Origin: Protula sp. h YS-2021
Lineage: Eukaryota; Annelida; Polychaeta; Sabellida; Serpulidae
DNA: 64,000 nucleotides
NCBI GenBank assembly: GCA_949752745.1
Contig: OX457033.1
Location: 15,234,156-15,298,155, forward strand
Direction: 5' to 3'
Shown: positions 1 through 13,199 of the stretch, piece after piece
Position numbering within the stretch: position 1 is the first letter of the stretch
How the letters are laid out: each line of letters begins with the position of its first letter
Program-made: the position numbers and the translations under genes
The notes under the pieces: model-generated
Told to the model about the DNA's origin: nothing
Seen by the model: the letters and a program-made list of their open reading frames with translations, nothing else
The model's database searches: none

Positions 1-660
1 GACATCTGCCCGCCCATCCCAGTTTTTGGACAGCCGCCGGGCAGCGAGAACCAGTCCTGTTCATGTGCTCTCTTGTAGGAGCGTGGGCGGTATGTGGGTA
101 GAGCTGGAGAGGCGAGGACTGGGTGGTGCGTGGGCGGGGCTAGAGAGTGGAGACGCTCTTGGATTGATCTGTGGGATGACCTTGATGCAGGAGACAGCAG
201 CTGATTGGCTGATGCATGAAGATTTTCTCAAGCTTAACAGTCTCTTTAGTGCAGTTATATTAAAAAAAATTACTTTGTTATTGCAAAAATTGTTGCGGTG
301 TATTACAGAGGTAACCGTATGCAAAGGAGGGATCCCTCGAGGGAGTACCCTTTCTGGATGTGGTAGAGGAAAGCGGCCGAAACCTGCTCGAAATCGAAAA
401 GATCGACTTCTCCCTGAAATACCCCTTATTCAAACAGGTTACTTCTAAAAACTCATTTAATTCGATAATACTGAGAGTATGGTGTCAAATGCAACTCAGG
501 AAATATAACTCGAGCTTGGAAAATTCTCGAGCTAACGGTGTAGTCAGTGGGTGGCTCTGGGCTTATGTGCAGGGGAGGGGAGGGGGGTCTTTTCTCATCG
601 CACTTACTCGTCAAAGCTAACTTGAAAGCCCTGACCCAACCTCATTCCAGAGATGGAGCT
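1..660. other. No gene recognised
   Basis: Moderately GC-rich stretch with short ORFs only; no domain, splice pair or repeat structure was identified. Confidence 0.5.
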
Positions 661-674
661 TAATAAGGTTTGAA

Positions 675-749
<75 letters not shown>

Positions 750-801
750 AAGTAGTAGTAATGGTACTAGTTATAATGATAATAATAATAATAATAATAA
801 A
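675..801. repeat. (AGT)n and (AAT)n microsatellites
   Basis: AGT tract at 675-760 and AAT tract at about 777-801. They make the poly-Thr/poly-Ile minus-strand ORF here. Confidence 0.95.
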
Positions 802-1787
802 TATCCAAACGCCCTTTTGCAAGAAAAGAAACATACTGTTTGAATTTCTTTTGTTGTTGTTAAATTACTGTCCCAAAATCAGGGATAAATGTTTGCAAAC
901 CCCTTTTACTAAATGATGGGAACATATGAACTCCAATTTCTTTGATAAATTCATGGAGAATAAATCATATGCCTTGGCCTTGGTCAGCTATTTAGTGCGG
1001 CATTTCTGAGGCGAAAATTCTTAGTGCGAAAAGGAGATATGAAGAAAAAGATAAACTTATTAAATGTCGATTAGTAATGACCTTTACGAAATGAAACAAT
1101 CAGTGACGATGATTGCGCGGTAGAACGTCCAAAAGAAAATGCACCTACTCTGTAATTTGAAGGGAAAAATTGATTACGGTGTCATTATAAGGTGAAATCA
1201 AACTGTTGCCTGCTGGCCTTGATCAACAATGACTTTACAGATGGCATAGTTTCGGTTCATTTTAATGCTCCGCTTCCGTACTTTTATCGAAACTTAAATG
1301 TTTTTCCAATCTACGTGTATTTTTTTTAAAGAAAAATTTTTCAAAGTCACCTTGATTATATTGTAATGTTCGTGATAAGTTTTTTTCTGGTAAATCAAAG
1401 AAACCACAAATATGTACAACTGATCCAACGACGCCGTTTCAAACTGCATGTAAATTTCACGCCTCTTATTTTGTTTTAGTGAAGCGGGTTACAGTTTTAT
1501 AAAGGTGTCAGTAAGGCAAATAGACCCTTTTTGTGACATTTGACAAAGAAATTGTAAGAAATGGGCAGCCTATTTAGGTTCAAAGCGTTTGGTACGTGAC
1601 CAAAAAAAAAAAAGGGGAAAATGTAATGCATTTAATCGTTCATGAAGGCTCTTACGTTGTTACAGCGTTTTGTTTTATTGATTGTTGTGTGTAAATAATG
1701 TTAAACTCTCATTTGCAGACATTTCAGGTTATAAACCTCCCTTAGCTTAGACTATCCTCTTAAAAGTGCGAAAAAAGTCTACATTGG
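802..1787. other. No feature seen
   Basis: AT-rich non-coding sequence without ORFs above the noise level. Confidence 0.5.
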
Positions 1788-2005
1788 CCGCATCGGAATA
1801 TAAATCGTGCCCGAATATAATCCGCCCAAGAATATAAATATAACCGGAATATAACCTGTCCCAAAATATGAGGCCGACCGGAGTATAAACAGTTCCGGAA
1901 TAGAAGTCGTACCGGAGTATAAATCGTACCGGAATATAAGACATACCGGAGTATGGTTCCTTCCGAATATAAACTTTGCCAGAATATAAGCCAATGCCGC
2001 ATGCT
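1788..2005. repeat. 17-18 bp minisatellite, about 12 copies
   Basis: The unit is roughly ggaatataaatcgtacc with variants. It creates apparent ORFs on the minus strand with YSG/IYIP-type repeats that are not genes. Confidence 0.85.
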
Positions 2006-2035
2006 GGAATGCATGGCAATTCAGCAAAATAAAAA

Positions 2036-2500
2036 AAATGGCTTATTGGCGCCATTTTGAAATTGTTTGTTAACCAATTTTGAAAATGCTACTTCTCCTA
2101 CAATTTTGATCGATTCCTTTCAAATTGTGTACGAATGTTTCCAAGGTGACTCTTTCTTGTAAAAGCTAACTTTTTGGCGATTCGCCAAAAATAAGTCAAA
2201 TGGCTCCATTTTGAAATTTTTTCTTAATCAGTTTTCAACATGCCATTTCTCTCATAATTTTGATCGGATTTTTTCTAATTTTGTACGAATGGTTTCTATG
2301 TGGCTCTGTCTTGGATCAATCGTTTTCATACAAATTAACCAAATGGCGCCATTTTTATTTATTTTGTTAGTCTTGTTTTCAAAATGCTTCTTTCATGACA
2401 GTTTTGACCTGACTGCTTTTAAATTTTGTGTAACTTTTCCTTAGGTGCCTCCATTTTCTGTTTTTTTTTTGTTAGCCAGTTTTCAAATTGCTTCTTCTTA
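2036..2500 (+). repeat. Degenerate tandem array, ~100-150 bp unit
   Basis: Three to four copies, each with atggc(g/t)ccattttga, a gttaaccaattttcaaaatg-like block, a cttct block, attttgatcg and a gtgtacgaatgtttc-like block. Copies begin near 2049, 2200, 2344 and 2446. Confidence 0.6.
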
Positions 2501-3200
2501 ACCCAGATAACGTTTAATGATTGTGTTTAAAGTTTCACAACAATAAGCAGTCTCTTTATTTGATGAACAAAAAAAGAAACACATGTCTAGCTTTAGATTT
2601 GATTTATTTATTTTAAGTTGGCCATTTTTTTGTTATTGCACCAATGATATCGTTGACTTTTTATTTAGCTTTCTGCTTTACATAGAATGATACATAAGTC
2701 ATGAACAAAATCTGAGCGAGAAAGCCCTGGGAGGATCACCGTACAGCCTGTGGATGGAGCGTATCAGTGACGCACACAAGGAAGTACCTTGTCTCGTAAT
2801 TTCCCCCCGGTTGCGAATTTCTGAATACAGAGTATAATTTTGTACCATGAGTGAACTTTTTTGGGGGGTGCTGTATTTTTTGGGCTCTGTTTTTTTTTAA
2901 TATTAGTGCAGATTGGTACAGATTTTGGCGCAGTGAATGAAAGGTGGGGAGAAGAGAGAAGGGGGTTGATTTGGCGGGTAAGAAAAAACAATTTTCTTGT
3001 GATTGGTGGTTTTTTTTTTGGTAGTTTCTGTTTTTTTCTTCAGATGGCTGCCTTTTTTTGTATTTAATATGTAGGTCTCATTCTGTGAGGTTAAAGCTTT
3101 TGCTGTGGCAGCACGCGAATGACGATTCTCAATGTAGTCATTGAAATTATCAAGCTGAGTCTTCTCGTCGACACAGAAATCATCTGTCCTGGATTAGCCG

Positions 3201-4114
3201 TGATGGACTAGTCTACACCGTATCAGTGTGCTTTCAAAGCATGAAAATAAGGAATATTGAGTAACTAATGGAGGTCATGTCGAGGTTGTATCCACCTCTG
3301 AGTAGCGGTGTAGCAACGACTCCCTATTGTTGCGCAAAACAAATCAGCCGTGCTTTTTAACACTTCCATAATTTTGCATTTTATTCAGGAAAGTGTCGAT
3401 GTGGACACCAACCTGCAGCTCAACATTTCTATGCAAGTTTTCAATCCGACTTTGGCGCAATTGTTTGGCTAACTTCTTGCTTCGTTTTCTCCCTCGTCAA
3501 GATTGAAGAGGTCAGGTAGTGTTTCCGCACTTCCCGCACCTCTGCCCGTGTTTTCTGTTATACATCTTTGAATAGTGTTCTTGTTTCGCTATCGACAGGA
3601 GCAATGTTATGATGGTTCTGCTCCTGAGAGAGAAAAGGAAGCTTCTTTAGGAGTTCGCAGTTAAGGCTGGAACTCTCTCCTTGTTTGCCAGTTGGGATCC
3701 TCCGGATTTCAGCTCCGATTACGCCGTCCAAATGAACTTGAGCATATTAGTTCGGTATTCCCACCAGTGGTTGGCTGAAATATACTCTGGAAAGGATTTT
3801 TAGCTTTTGGAGGCCGCTTCAGAGCGCGGAAAAACGATAAAGAAAATCGCATTGCACTGGTGTTTGACTTTCATTTATTCGTGCTTCACTGCTCTGATTA
3901 CGTCACAAGAGTAGTCGCTGTCCAGTAACGTCGTGGACATAGCATGCCCAAAATTTCTTGATAGTCGAATAGTGATGCTGAATGTTTTGGTTACTCAAAC
4001 ATTTAATAGATACTACACTGTGGTTGGTAGATAAATAAGAACTCGGACAACTAATGAATATTCGTTATTTTCCGTCTTTGAAAGCACTCTGATACAGTGA
4101 GGACTATTCCATCA
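3201..4114. mobile_element. Foldback element of about 0.9 kb
   Basis: The left arm starts tgatggactagtct, then gtatcagtgtgctttcaaag and aaaataaggaatatt. The right arm, read in complement, gives tgatggaatagtcc, gtatcagagtgctttcaaag and aaaataacgaatatt. The arms are about 60-70 bp at roughly 75-80% identity. No ORF of interest lies inside. Confidence 0.6.
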
Positions 4115-5334
4115 GACGCATCATTCCGAGGACCTTTTTTGGCGCAGACCTATTCATTCTAGGATAGGTAATTTGTTTATTGGCGAAAGAACCGCTCTTA
4201 GTTTAAAAGACCCTTACATAGGTTTTAAACGTTTAAAAACACAAATTTTGAAACAGCTCTATGCGGTGAAATCTGTTTAGTAATACAGTAAAACTGCAAT
4301 ACACCGGAAAGCGGACTGAATTAATTTGCGCGGTTCAGCAATGTGTCTGCTGTGTCGAGGGTGGCCATCGTATTCCGTACTTAACCCTGATATTATCACG
4401 ATATTTTAGCTGTAAAAGAATTTAGACATTTCACGATTTTAAACATGACTTGTTTGGAAGTGCTCGAAAGACCAAGGCAGTTTCATCCATGTGATTTATA
4501 CAGTGCACCCCACATTATGCATAGTTCTGCCACAACAATAACAAACAGCCTTAAACATCTGGCATGTTAGTATTTGTATTTGCTACCAAATGGGTGTCTG
4601 GTATTCGGAATAGTGAGGTGGCTGGTTTATTGCGGATAGTGAACGGAAAATATTTAGATACTAAAAACTTGACCGTTATTGAAGGTGTCAAGAATTAAGG
4701 CTTTACTGTATTTATATTTACGGGTATTTGTGGAATCTGTGATATTAATATTTGGATTTGTGATATCGTTGTGTATCTAAAAGCTCAGTTCTCCATTTAT
4801 ATGCATTTTTCACTGACGAAATAAATTTGCAAGACTATATATATATATATATATGAGAGTGAAACCTTTGAACTGTGTAACTGTGTAATTTATTAATTTT
4901 ATGTGTGAACTTTTGTATTTGTAGTTAGCATATTTGGTTGGCTCTTGTGATAGTCCAGAAGTCCACAAATATGTCTTGTTTTGTCTAGAACAGTCCAGAA
5001 GTCCCCACAGAAATGTCATGTTTTGTTGTTGTTTTAGTCCCTTTTATTTTATACGGACTATCTCCGAGTGACATTGAATTGAAATTGGCATCTGTGACAT
5101 TCAGGCGAAATTTGTAAGTGCAAAATTGATAGAAGTTCTTGGATTTCTGGCCATAAGACCAGAAAGTTTGTGATTGGCTCTTTTGTTCATTGAGCAAATT
5201 AAAACATCAATCATAGGATCTGGATACCTGTAATTTAATTATTTAATTGTCTTAATTTGCACTCAATTGCTTTTTGCCGAACTCATTTAGACATTCTTTT
5301 TTTCAATTCATCGATCCACTAAACAGAATATCAG

Positions 5335-5401
<67 letters not shown>

Positions 5402-7447
5402 TATAATATAATAGAAATATAATGTACTGAGCCACATAATCGCGCAAGATAGTGTCAGGTCTGAAGGCCGCACGGCTAGCTGTCGCTTGGCTTAAAATTG
5501 ACCCCACCCCTTATCCAAACCCCCATCCCTACCCACCGAAACCCCCATGATAAACACACCTCGCTCACCTGGTAGTTATAAACTCCCCCCCCCCCCCTCC
5601 CTCCCGACCTCCGTCCCTGCCCCAGCCATTTAACAGTAAGTTTTGTTAACTATATCACAGTCAGATTTGTGAAACACTTCTCGACCAATGAGAAAGGAGC
5701 TATTTACACATATACCAATTGTAGTTGGCAAGTTAAGTCGAATGCAAATTTTTCCTGTATTTTGTAGAAAACGCCGGATATGCTGTAGCCTCGGGTTGTC
5801 CCGGATTTTCCGAGATTTATATAATATAATATATAATATAATATAATATATATATAATCAGAAGGAAGAGGTACCGTAAGATAATTATACCTGGAGTAAT
5901 ATCTTCTAAATATCTAACAATATGGGAAGCATATGGTTGACATTGATCATATGATGGCCTTGTGATAACTGCAAGAATGTATTCTATATGTAATATCATA
6001 TGTTCACCATATGCTTGTAAACAAGTAGTTTGACCTGCGATTTCTGCGTGCGCTTTGCTTAATTTAAGTGCCGTGGAGACCACATTCTTTGCATGTGGTG
6101 ACCACATGGTGAACTGTTACTATACGGCTAATATATATTCAACTATGTCATCAAGATCTGAATGTTTTCTCTGTCTTAAGTGCTTGTTTATTAACTAAAT
6201 AGTTACTTATTTACCATATATTTTATTCTGGTTATTTGTTTTATTTCTCGTTATTTGACGAAAACATCTGTTGTAAGATCTTATTAATGTATTGTTTTTT
6301 TATAGAAAATATTTGCAAATAAACTAAAAAAGGCAACTATATTATTTTCATCCTGTAAAATTTATATAAAAATTGTAGAGAGTGAATCTGTGGGGGTAAT
6401 ACAACATTGCCTTGAGGTTATTTTACACATTGAGGTCATTTTTAATAAGCTCCTTTTCTGTGTGCCCCCTATCGCAGAGAATTCCGTAAACAATACCATA
6501 AACAGCGTGACTGTAATTAAAGTGGCCCCATTCCGGTTGGCAATTTGTAGCATTCTATATAACAGAAGACAACTGGAAGGCAAATAATGGAAGACAACTG
6601 GAGTGGACTGTTTAAAGAGGATTTATTTTTTTAATCGCTATTTTTACATTGGCGTATATTTGGTCCTATTTGCTGATATGCGTGTTTTATTACTTTCATG
6701 TTAATTGTGTGTCTCTGTGTGTATGTGTATGTGTGTGTGTATGTGTGTATGTTCATGGACATGGAAGGGGGTTGTATGTTCACTAACGGAATAGAGCGGC
6801 GAATGCACCAGTGCGCACGCGCGTTGTGACGAATCAGAAAGCTGCACTCTGCAATGGCTGGATTTTGTGACACGAATAGCCGACGGACCGCTCAAACAAG
6901 CAGGGAAGTAAGCAAGGAAATCATCTAATTAAAAGGCAGGTAGAAGTGCAAAATGATTCTCATCAGCTGGCCACGCCTTCACACGACGGTCTAGTTCCTA
7001 GATGTAAACCCGCCATGAATTATTTGCCCTGTGTGACTGCGGTGACATGACAAGTTAGTTTGTGAATAGTGTATAAACTGTTATGATCGACACATTGAAT
7101 AACCACACGTCCATCGCCCTTGGGGTTGGTCATGAAACAAGGTCTCTCAAATAAGATGAACTAGGTTGCATTCCCACTCCACCCCCTCCCTGCGGTATCC
7201 CTCACAATGAACAGCCCTGGTGGTGAATAGGGATGAAGCTTTTTAACCTTGAGGGATTGTTCTGGGATGCTATGGCCAGTAACACTAGAAGATTACCTCT
7301 ATATTCTAAGATGACCTCTATATTCCGTACCTCTATATTGTGTAATGACTCGTCAATATTTGAAATCGTTGAACAGAAAGCATTTCTTGTTGCACAATTT
7401 CAGCATGTATTGACTAGTTTTGAGTGAATATTAATTCAGGCTGACTT
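4115..7447. other. Non-coding, simple-repeat-rich interval
   Basis: Apart from (AT)n at 4837-4853 and 5336-5393, a C-run at 5586-5605, a palindromic AT stretch at 5818-5860 and a TG-rich stretch at 6707-6750, nothing is recognised. Short ORFs lack any family resemblance. Confidence 0.5.
5336..5393. repeat. (AT)n microsatellite
   Basis: Pure AT dinucleotide, followed by a degenerate aatat stretch to about 5420. Confidence 0.95.
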
Positions 7448-7756
7448 TTTAAGAAATGCTACCTCATTGTAAACGTTTTCAAAGAGGTCAACGTATTCTA
7501 ATGTTCAACTAAAAATAAATAAATAGATAACACCTCATAATAACCAGAAATCAGCAGAGAGGGTGAAGAGATCGCGAAAACCCGTTAAAAAAGTGAGGTC
7601 ACCACTTCTACTCGCCGCATGTCCCCCAGTCAACGTCCTCCCCCCTCCCCCCTCATCCTCCGTCTCCCTATCCACCCAACACCGGAACACACGCACACAT
7701 CCTTAACATGGATGATGTTGTAACCATTCTTCTATGCAACCAGTTTGTTCATATAT
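7448..7756 (+). repeat. Dispersed repeat, copy 1
   Basis: It runs from aagaaatgctacctcattgt to caaccagtttgttc and then directly into (AT)n. A close copy occurs at 12749-13041, also ending in (AT)n. It has no coding content, and its 3' dinucleotide tract resembles that of some SINE/LINE-like repeats. Confidence 0.75.
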
Positions 7757-7880
<124 letters not shown>

Positions 7881-9679
7881 CTCGAATACACCACAACCCC
7901 GGAAATGTGATTTCTTCTTGGCTGGCGAAAAATGAAGTCATCTCGTGTAGACATAATTCCGGTCGTGTCATTTTACCGAACGAATTGCAATGGGGTTGAG
8001 AAAAAAGTGCTTTTTTTACCCTGGAGCTCTGGTGCCTTTACAAAACGACAGACCGCATCACTAAAATGCGTCCTGTTATTTGGAGATTTAAATATCACGT
8101 TTGTCTTCCAGAAATTCCTATGGCATTTTTTTTTTATAGTTTCAGTTTTTCATGTCACCATGATTCAACACCGTGCCAACGACAGTGTGTCTGTCAGTTA
8201 TGGGCGCCGATTATAAACTATAAAAATGGATAAAACTTTCTTGACTACAAAATTAAAGTTGTCTTTTAGAAAAGCATAAAGTGATCTGTTCACTGCGACT
8301 ATTTTTTAAAATTAATTTGGAAATTTGTATTCAAAGACAAAGTACTCCCCTTTTTTTCTTTTTTTTTTTTTTTTGTGTTTGTTTTTTTTGGCTGCGGTGA
8401 AATAGTTTATGTCACTTTTCGCCACGCTTGGAAACGCACGATTTTTTTTTCAGTATTTAAGTGCCTTTCTGAAGAGAGAGAGGGGTTTAGTTGCGCACAA
8501 GTGTTGCATGTGTGAACATTTCACTGTATTCGAGCAGAAAGGCGACATCTGAACCACACTAAAATTGTATGATCACAACTGGAATCAATCCACTCATAGA
8601 TTTGATAATATTTTCTTTTTAAGGAGTAAAGGTGTAAAAAAACCCTTGTTTATTTAAATCATTTGGGATAAAACACAAGGTAAGTAGAGACCAAAGTTAA
8701 TTAAATTGCCCAGCTATTATTCGTTTACCGAACAACTGTAATATTGTTTTAAATGTTTTTAACTTTTAATTTTAATTTTAAATAGAAAAATCGATTAAAT
8801 TGGAAATTAAGGTTTTCGCTTGATTTAAGTTTATACAAGTTTTTGCAGGAGAAAATATTTTTCTTAGCCATTTTTAAAAAATTATTTATTTGTAGTCGGT
8901 GAAGAATGAAATGAAACTCAATTTTTATACCATTCGTTCGCGAAAGCATAGTTAAGTATGGAACAATACCCATCAATTCTAATTATCAGTTATCATTTTT
9001 ATTAGCCGATATACCTATTTTTAAGGATGTCCACAATTGTTGCTATTGCATATAGAGTGAAATGCTGTCACTACATATATTGTGAGGACTTTCTAAAAAA
9101 ATACGAATTTGGCGACTCCTTATCACTGTTTTCGTGTTTAGGGGGGACACTACCGACCACACGCCTGCTTATTTTTTCGTGTTGTCTGGTTTCCTTTAGA
9201 AACGCTGTTTTTCCTTTGAAGTTTTGGCGATTTTGTTCGGTTGAAGCTGCAGAAAAAGAATCAAAAAAACAAACAAACAGACAAAAAAATAGGTAAATAT
9301 ATTTGTGAACAATGTCATTACAATATAAAGATTGCGTAAACAAACCAGGCTGTTTCTGTCCTCTCGCCCCGATCTCTCTTCCCTCCCCCCCCCCCCTTCC
9401 ACCACCACCAAAGCATCAAATCTTTTTTTTAGTACTGAAATTTAAAAAAGCAGAAACGATATTTGAAAAAGATTCTAAAAAATTTTAAAAAGCTGTTGAA
9501 AAACAGGAAGGGATCGCATAGCACCTCTGAATTTTTCTGGGATAAGTCTCAGGAAGGGGGGTGGGGGAGTGACACAAGGGTTGGCTAGACTGGTGCCGCA
9601 ATTACTAATACACTTTGAATTTTATGTAATTTTCTGAGATTTTGAAAATGAATTATTATTATTATTACTATTGTTGCCG

Positions 9680-9727
<48 letters not shown>

Positions 9728-10949
9728 TGTTGTTAGCCGTTCTGGCCTGGTCCACAATGTGACATGGTTGTTGGGTGTGCGCACCTACACGTGAAGTCAT
9801 TAACCCATCGACGCTAGAAATCCATTTTTAGCAACAACATTGCTGCACTTCACCACGCAACACCGCAATTTAAATACATTTGGTTATTCAGCAGGTCTTC
9901 TTGTCTATATAGATCTTAAGCAAGGAAGTTTAGCGTTTAGCACATTAATCACAGGGACTTTAGAAAAAAAAGACTCTAGTTTTGAGATAAAGGGCAAAAA
10001 AATTGTATGTTCATATTCCAACCAGCGAAAAAGTAAAGCAAACAAATATAGTTTTATTATTTTGTCTTGTATATATTATATATTGTAAAAAAATAAGCAT
10101 TATCGAGACCGCCTCAAAATTTCGACTTTAAAAATAATACTATATATCCCATTTTTTTTATTTTATGCATGATTAAAAACGCCAAAAAATATAGGAGCAA
10201 AAGAAAATTAAAAATGTGCAAAAATATATTTGGTTCCGCTTAAGCCATATATACAATATAGATATTTATGCCTGCTCCCGGTAATGCATAAAGCAGCATT
10301 ATATATATATATATATATACTGGAAGCTTGACTTACCCCTCGCCTCCCCCACACCAGGCACCAGGAAGCTTTGCGTAAACATGTGTGTTTAACAGACTTA
10401 GTTCATCACCAAAGGTAACTTAGGTCTAGCCGGTGAACACTGATTCGGAAAAAAAACACGTCAAGCGTTCATTTTAGATCCCGCTATATATCATTAAAAT
10501 CGGTATCAATATGCCCCAACAATAAAATTATTGTATGCCTTTAATCTATAGTCCTGTTAACATAATTAATAATTAATAATTATTGCTGTAATTTTTCAAC
10601 ATAAAGTAAATTCATAGGATCAGCTACACTTCGTTGTTGTTCAACTAGCCAACCTCTTCAGCGGTTCGGTCTGTTGTGTATAACTCCCCAGACTCATTTG
10701 GGATTCCGCGCAAAATAGTACTTTTTGAAATATCAATCTGCTCTGTATTTCTACATACCAGATTCTGTTATTCCAATTGGGACCAGTTATTATTTATCTT
10801 TTAGAAAAACATATATCTGAAGGGTTCCCTGTATTACAAGCATGAGAAGACTACAGGGATGGCTCAACAAAGTTGAGCTCGGTGAAGTACTGGGATGGAT
10901 TGACGCTGCCCTCCCATTCCTATGGCTCTATTTTTAGTTTATATTTGTT
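7881..10949. other. Non-coding interval
   Basis: Homopolymer T runs (8350-8375), a C-run at 9387-9397 and an (AT)n at 10294-10318. No gene is recognised. Confidence 0.5.
9654..9735. repeat. (ATT)n/(TTG)n microsatellite
   Basis: Short ATT run followed by about 20 TTG units. Confidence 0.95.
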
Positions 10950-10950
10950 T

Positions 10951-10983
<33 letters not shown>

Positions 10984-10993
10984 TATAATAATG

Positions 10994-11092
<99 letters not shown>

Positions 11093-11093
11093 T
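10950..11093. repeat. (AAT)n/(TTA)n compound microsatellite
   Basis: AAT units switch to TTA units at about 10993, making an imperfect palindrome. Confidence 0.95.
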
Positions 11094-12009
11094 AAGCTAT
11101 TCAAGCGCTAGAATAGAAAAATACATAATAGGAAAATTCGTCATCTACCAATGAAGAATTTTTTTCTTTAATTTCCCAGAAAATTACCTTTAGTTGGGGT
11201 ATTTGAGTGATTTTCATTTTATTTCTGATTTTACCTGCCCAAACTAATTTTGGCCTAATTTAAAACCATTTCGCCATTAAAAAGTCGTTTTGTGGAAGAG
11301 GTACAACTTGATGGATGGCAAAAAAAAACTTTTTAACAAAGTTTTTTTTTTCGCTAGTAACGATATTTTACTTATGTATTAAACACCACGAATTAAGTGC
11401 GTTGAATTTTTAAACAGCTATATATTTAAATTTTCCTTTTATCGAATGGCATTTTATCTATTGTATTTGAAATAACTGTGCAGTTTGTTAACGCACGTGT
11501 AAAGTTTACGGCAGTAATAAGTAGACCGTACCCTGCCACAAAAATTGCAAGTGCTACCAGTATTTCAAAAATAAACTAGACTGTATGCACAACAGGAGAA
11601 AGCAAATCCATACATCACTAATCTACCAAAATGGTTGTAATGTAGATTTACTATAACCCTTATAAGGAAAGGTCATGACACAGCTACAGAGGGCTGAAGT
11701 TACGGTGGGATCAGAGTTATGTATTCTTTTCTTTTTTTAGAATTGCTATTTTGCATGTGCAAATAACATTTCTGGGAAACTACTAGAAAACTATTATGGA
11801 GTGTGAATTGAAGGTTTTCAAGTAGTTTTTTCGTTGAGAAAACGAACCCACATACAGTTTCGAAGTGTTCGATGTAAAGTAACTGAAGTAATTTTCTGTA
11901 AATTATAAAAAAGGCATCACGCGGGTGTTGGTTATATGCTATAATTTGGATCAAACCGGGCAAATAGGTGTCGAAACTTTCGGACATTTCGGATTTTTGC
12001 CATTTATCT

Positions 12010-12243
12010 GACGACATCTATTAAATGAGGATGATGATGGTGGTGATATGGTGATGATGTTGATGAAATAATGATGATGGTGGTGTTGGTGATGATGATA
12101 ACGATGATGATGTTGATCAAGGTGGTGGTGGTGATGATGATGATAACGATGATGATGTTGATCAAGGTGGTGGTGGTGATGATGATGATGATGATGATTA
12201 GACTGTTGATGAGATGATAATAATGATGATTGTGATTGTGATT

Positions 12244-12277
<34 letters not shown>

Positions 12278-12394
12278 GGATGAGGATGAGGATGAGGAGG
12301 ATAACGATGATGATGGTTTTGGTGGTGGTGGTGATGATGGTTATGACGATGATGGCGATGATCGTGAAGGTGATGATGATGATTATGATGATGG

Positions 12395-12478
<84 letters not shown>
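12010..12478. repeat. (GAT)n-rich array
   Basis: GATGAT tract with GGT interruptions, containing a direct repeat of gatgataacgatgatgatgt (about 12093 and 12140). Poly-Met and poly-Ile ORFs in both directions are artefacts. Confidence 0.95.
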
Positions 12479-12479
<1 letters not shown>

Positions 12480-12748
12480 AGTGGTGAGGAAAAAGAAAAC
12501 TGCTAATAAGATAAAAGCCTTAGCAAAATCAACACCTTCCCTGACCTCATAGTTTGAAGACTTAGTGAGAACACGAGTGATATAGCGATGCGGCATTAGT
12601 GATTCTGGTAAAAAAGAAGGTTATTTGCTGTTTGCGTGTCCTCCCTAATAATGCGAATAAGAATGTGCCGCAGCATATACGTTTGCTCCTGTTTGCGGAC
12701 TGCTGAATCCTGAAACACGTGTCAAGTCCTAATATATATATGTATTAT

Positions 12749-13037
12749 TTTTAAGAAATGCTACCTCAATGTAAACGTTTTCAAAGAGGTATACGTATTC
12801 TAAGGTTCAACTAAAAATAAAAAAATAGATGACACCTCATAATAACCAGAAATCAGCAGAGAGGGTGAAAAGAGATCGCCAAAAAACCGTTAAAAAAGTG
12901 AGGTCACCACTTCTGCTCGCCGCTTGTACCCCCTCCCCCTCCTCCTCCGCCTCCCCGTCCATCCAACCCCAGAACACACACACATCCTTAACATGGATGA
13001 TGTTGTAACACAAGCATTCTTCTATGCAACAAGTTTG

Positions 13038-13041
<4 letters not shown>
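12749..13041 (+). repeat. Dispersed repeat, copy 2
   Basis: Roughly 90% like 7448-7756, with an extra ggatgatgttgtaacacaag variant near its end, again leading into (AT)n. Confidence 0.75.
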
Positions 13042-13078
<37 letters not shown>

Positions 13079-13124
13079 GGGTTCGCGTTGGCGCGGTTTT
13101 TGTCCACTTTATGGGCATTTTTAA

Positions 13125-13195
<71 letters not shown>
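13040..13195. repeat. Two (AT)n tracts
   Basis: AT dinucleotide at 13040-13073 and 13128-13195, separated by about 55 bp of unique sequence. Confidence 0.95.
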
Positions 13196-13197
<2 letters not shown>

Positions 13198-13199
13198 AC

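Noticed and set aside
26..448. 140-codon ORF at the left edge
   Set aside because: It overlaps an opposite-strand ORF of similar length, has no recognisable motif and no splice signals.
1747..2055. Minus-strand ORF with YSG and IYIP repeats
   Set aside because: Open in three overlapping frames because of the 17-18 bp minisatellite, so it is not protein-coding evidence.
12198..12596. Long poly-Met/poly-Ile ORFs in both directions
   Set aside because: Produced by the (GAT)n array; no unique sequence and no splice context.
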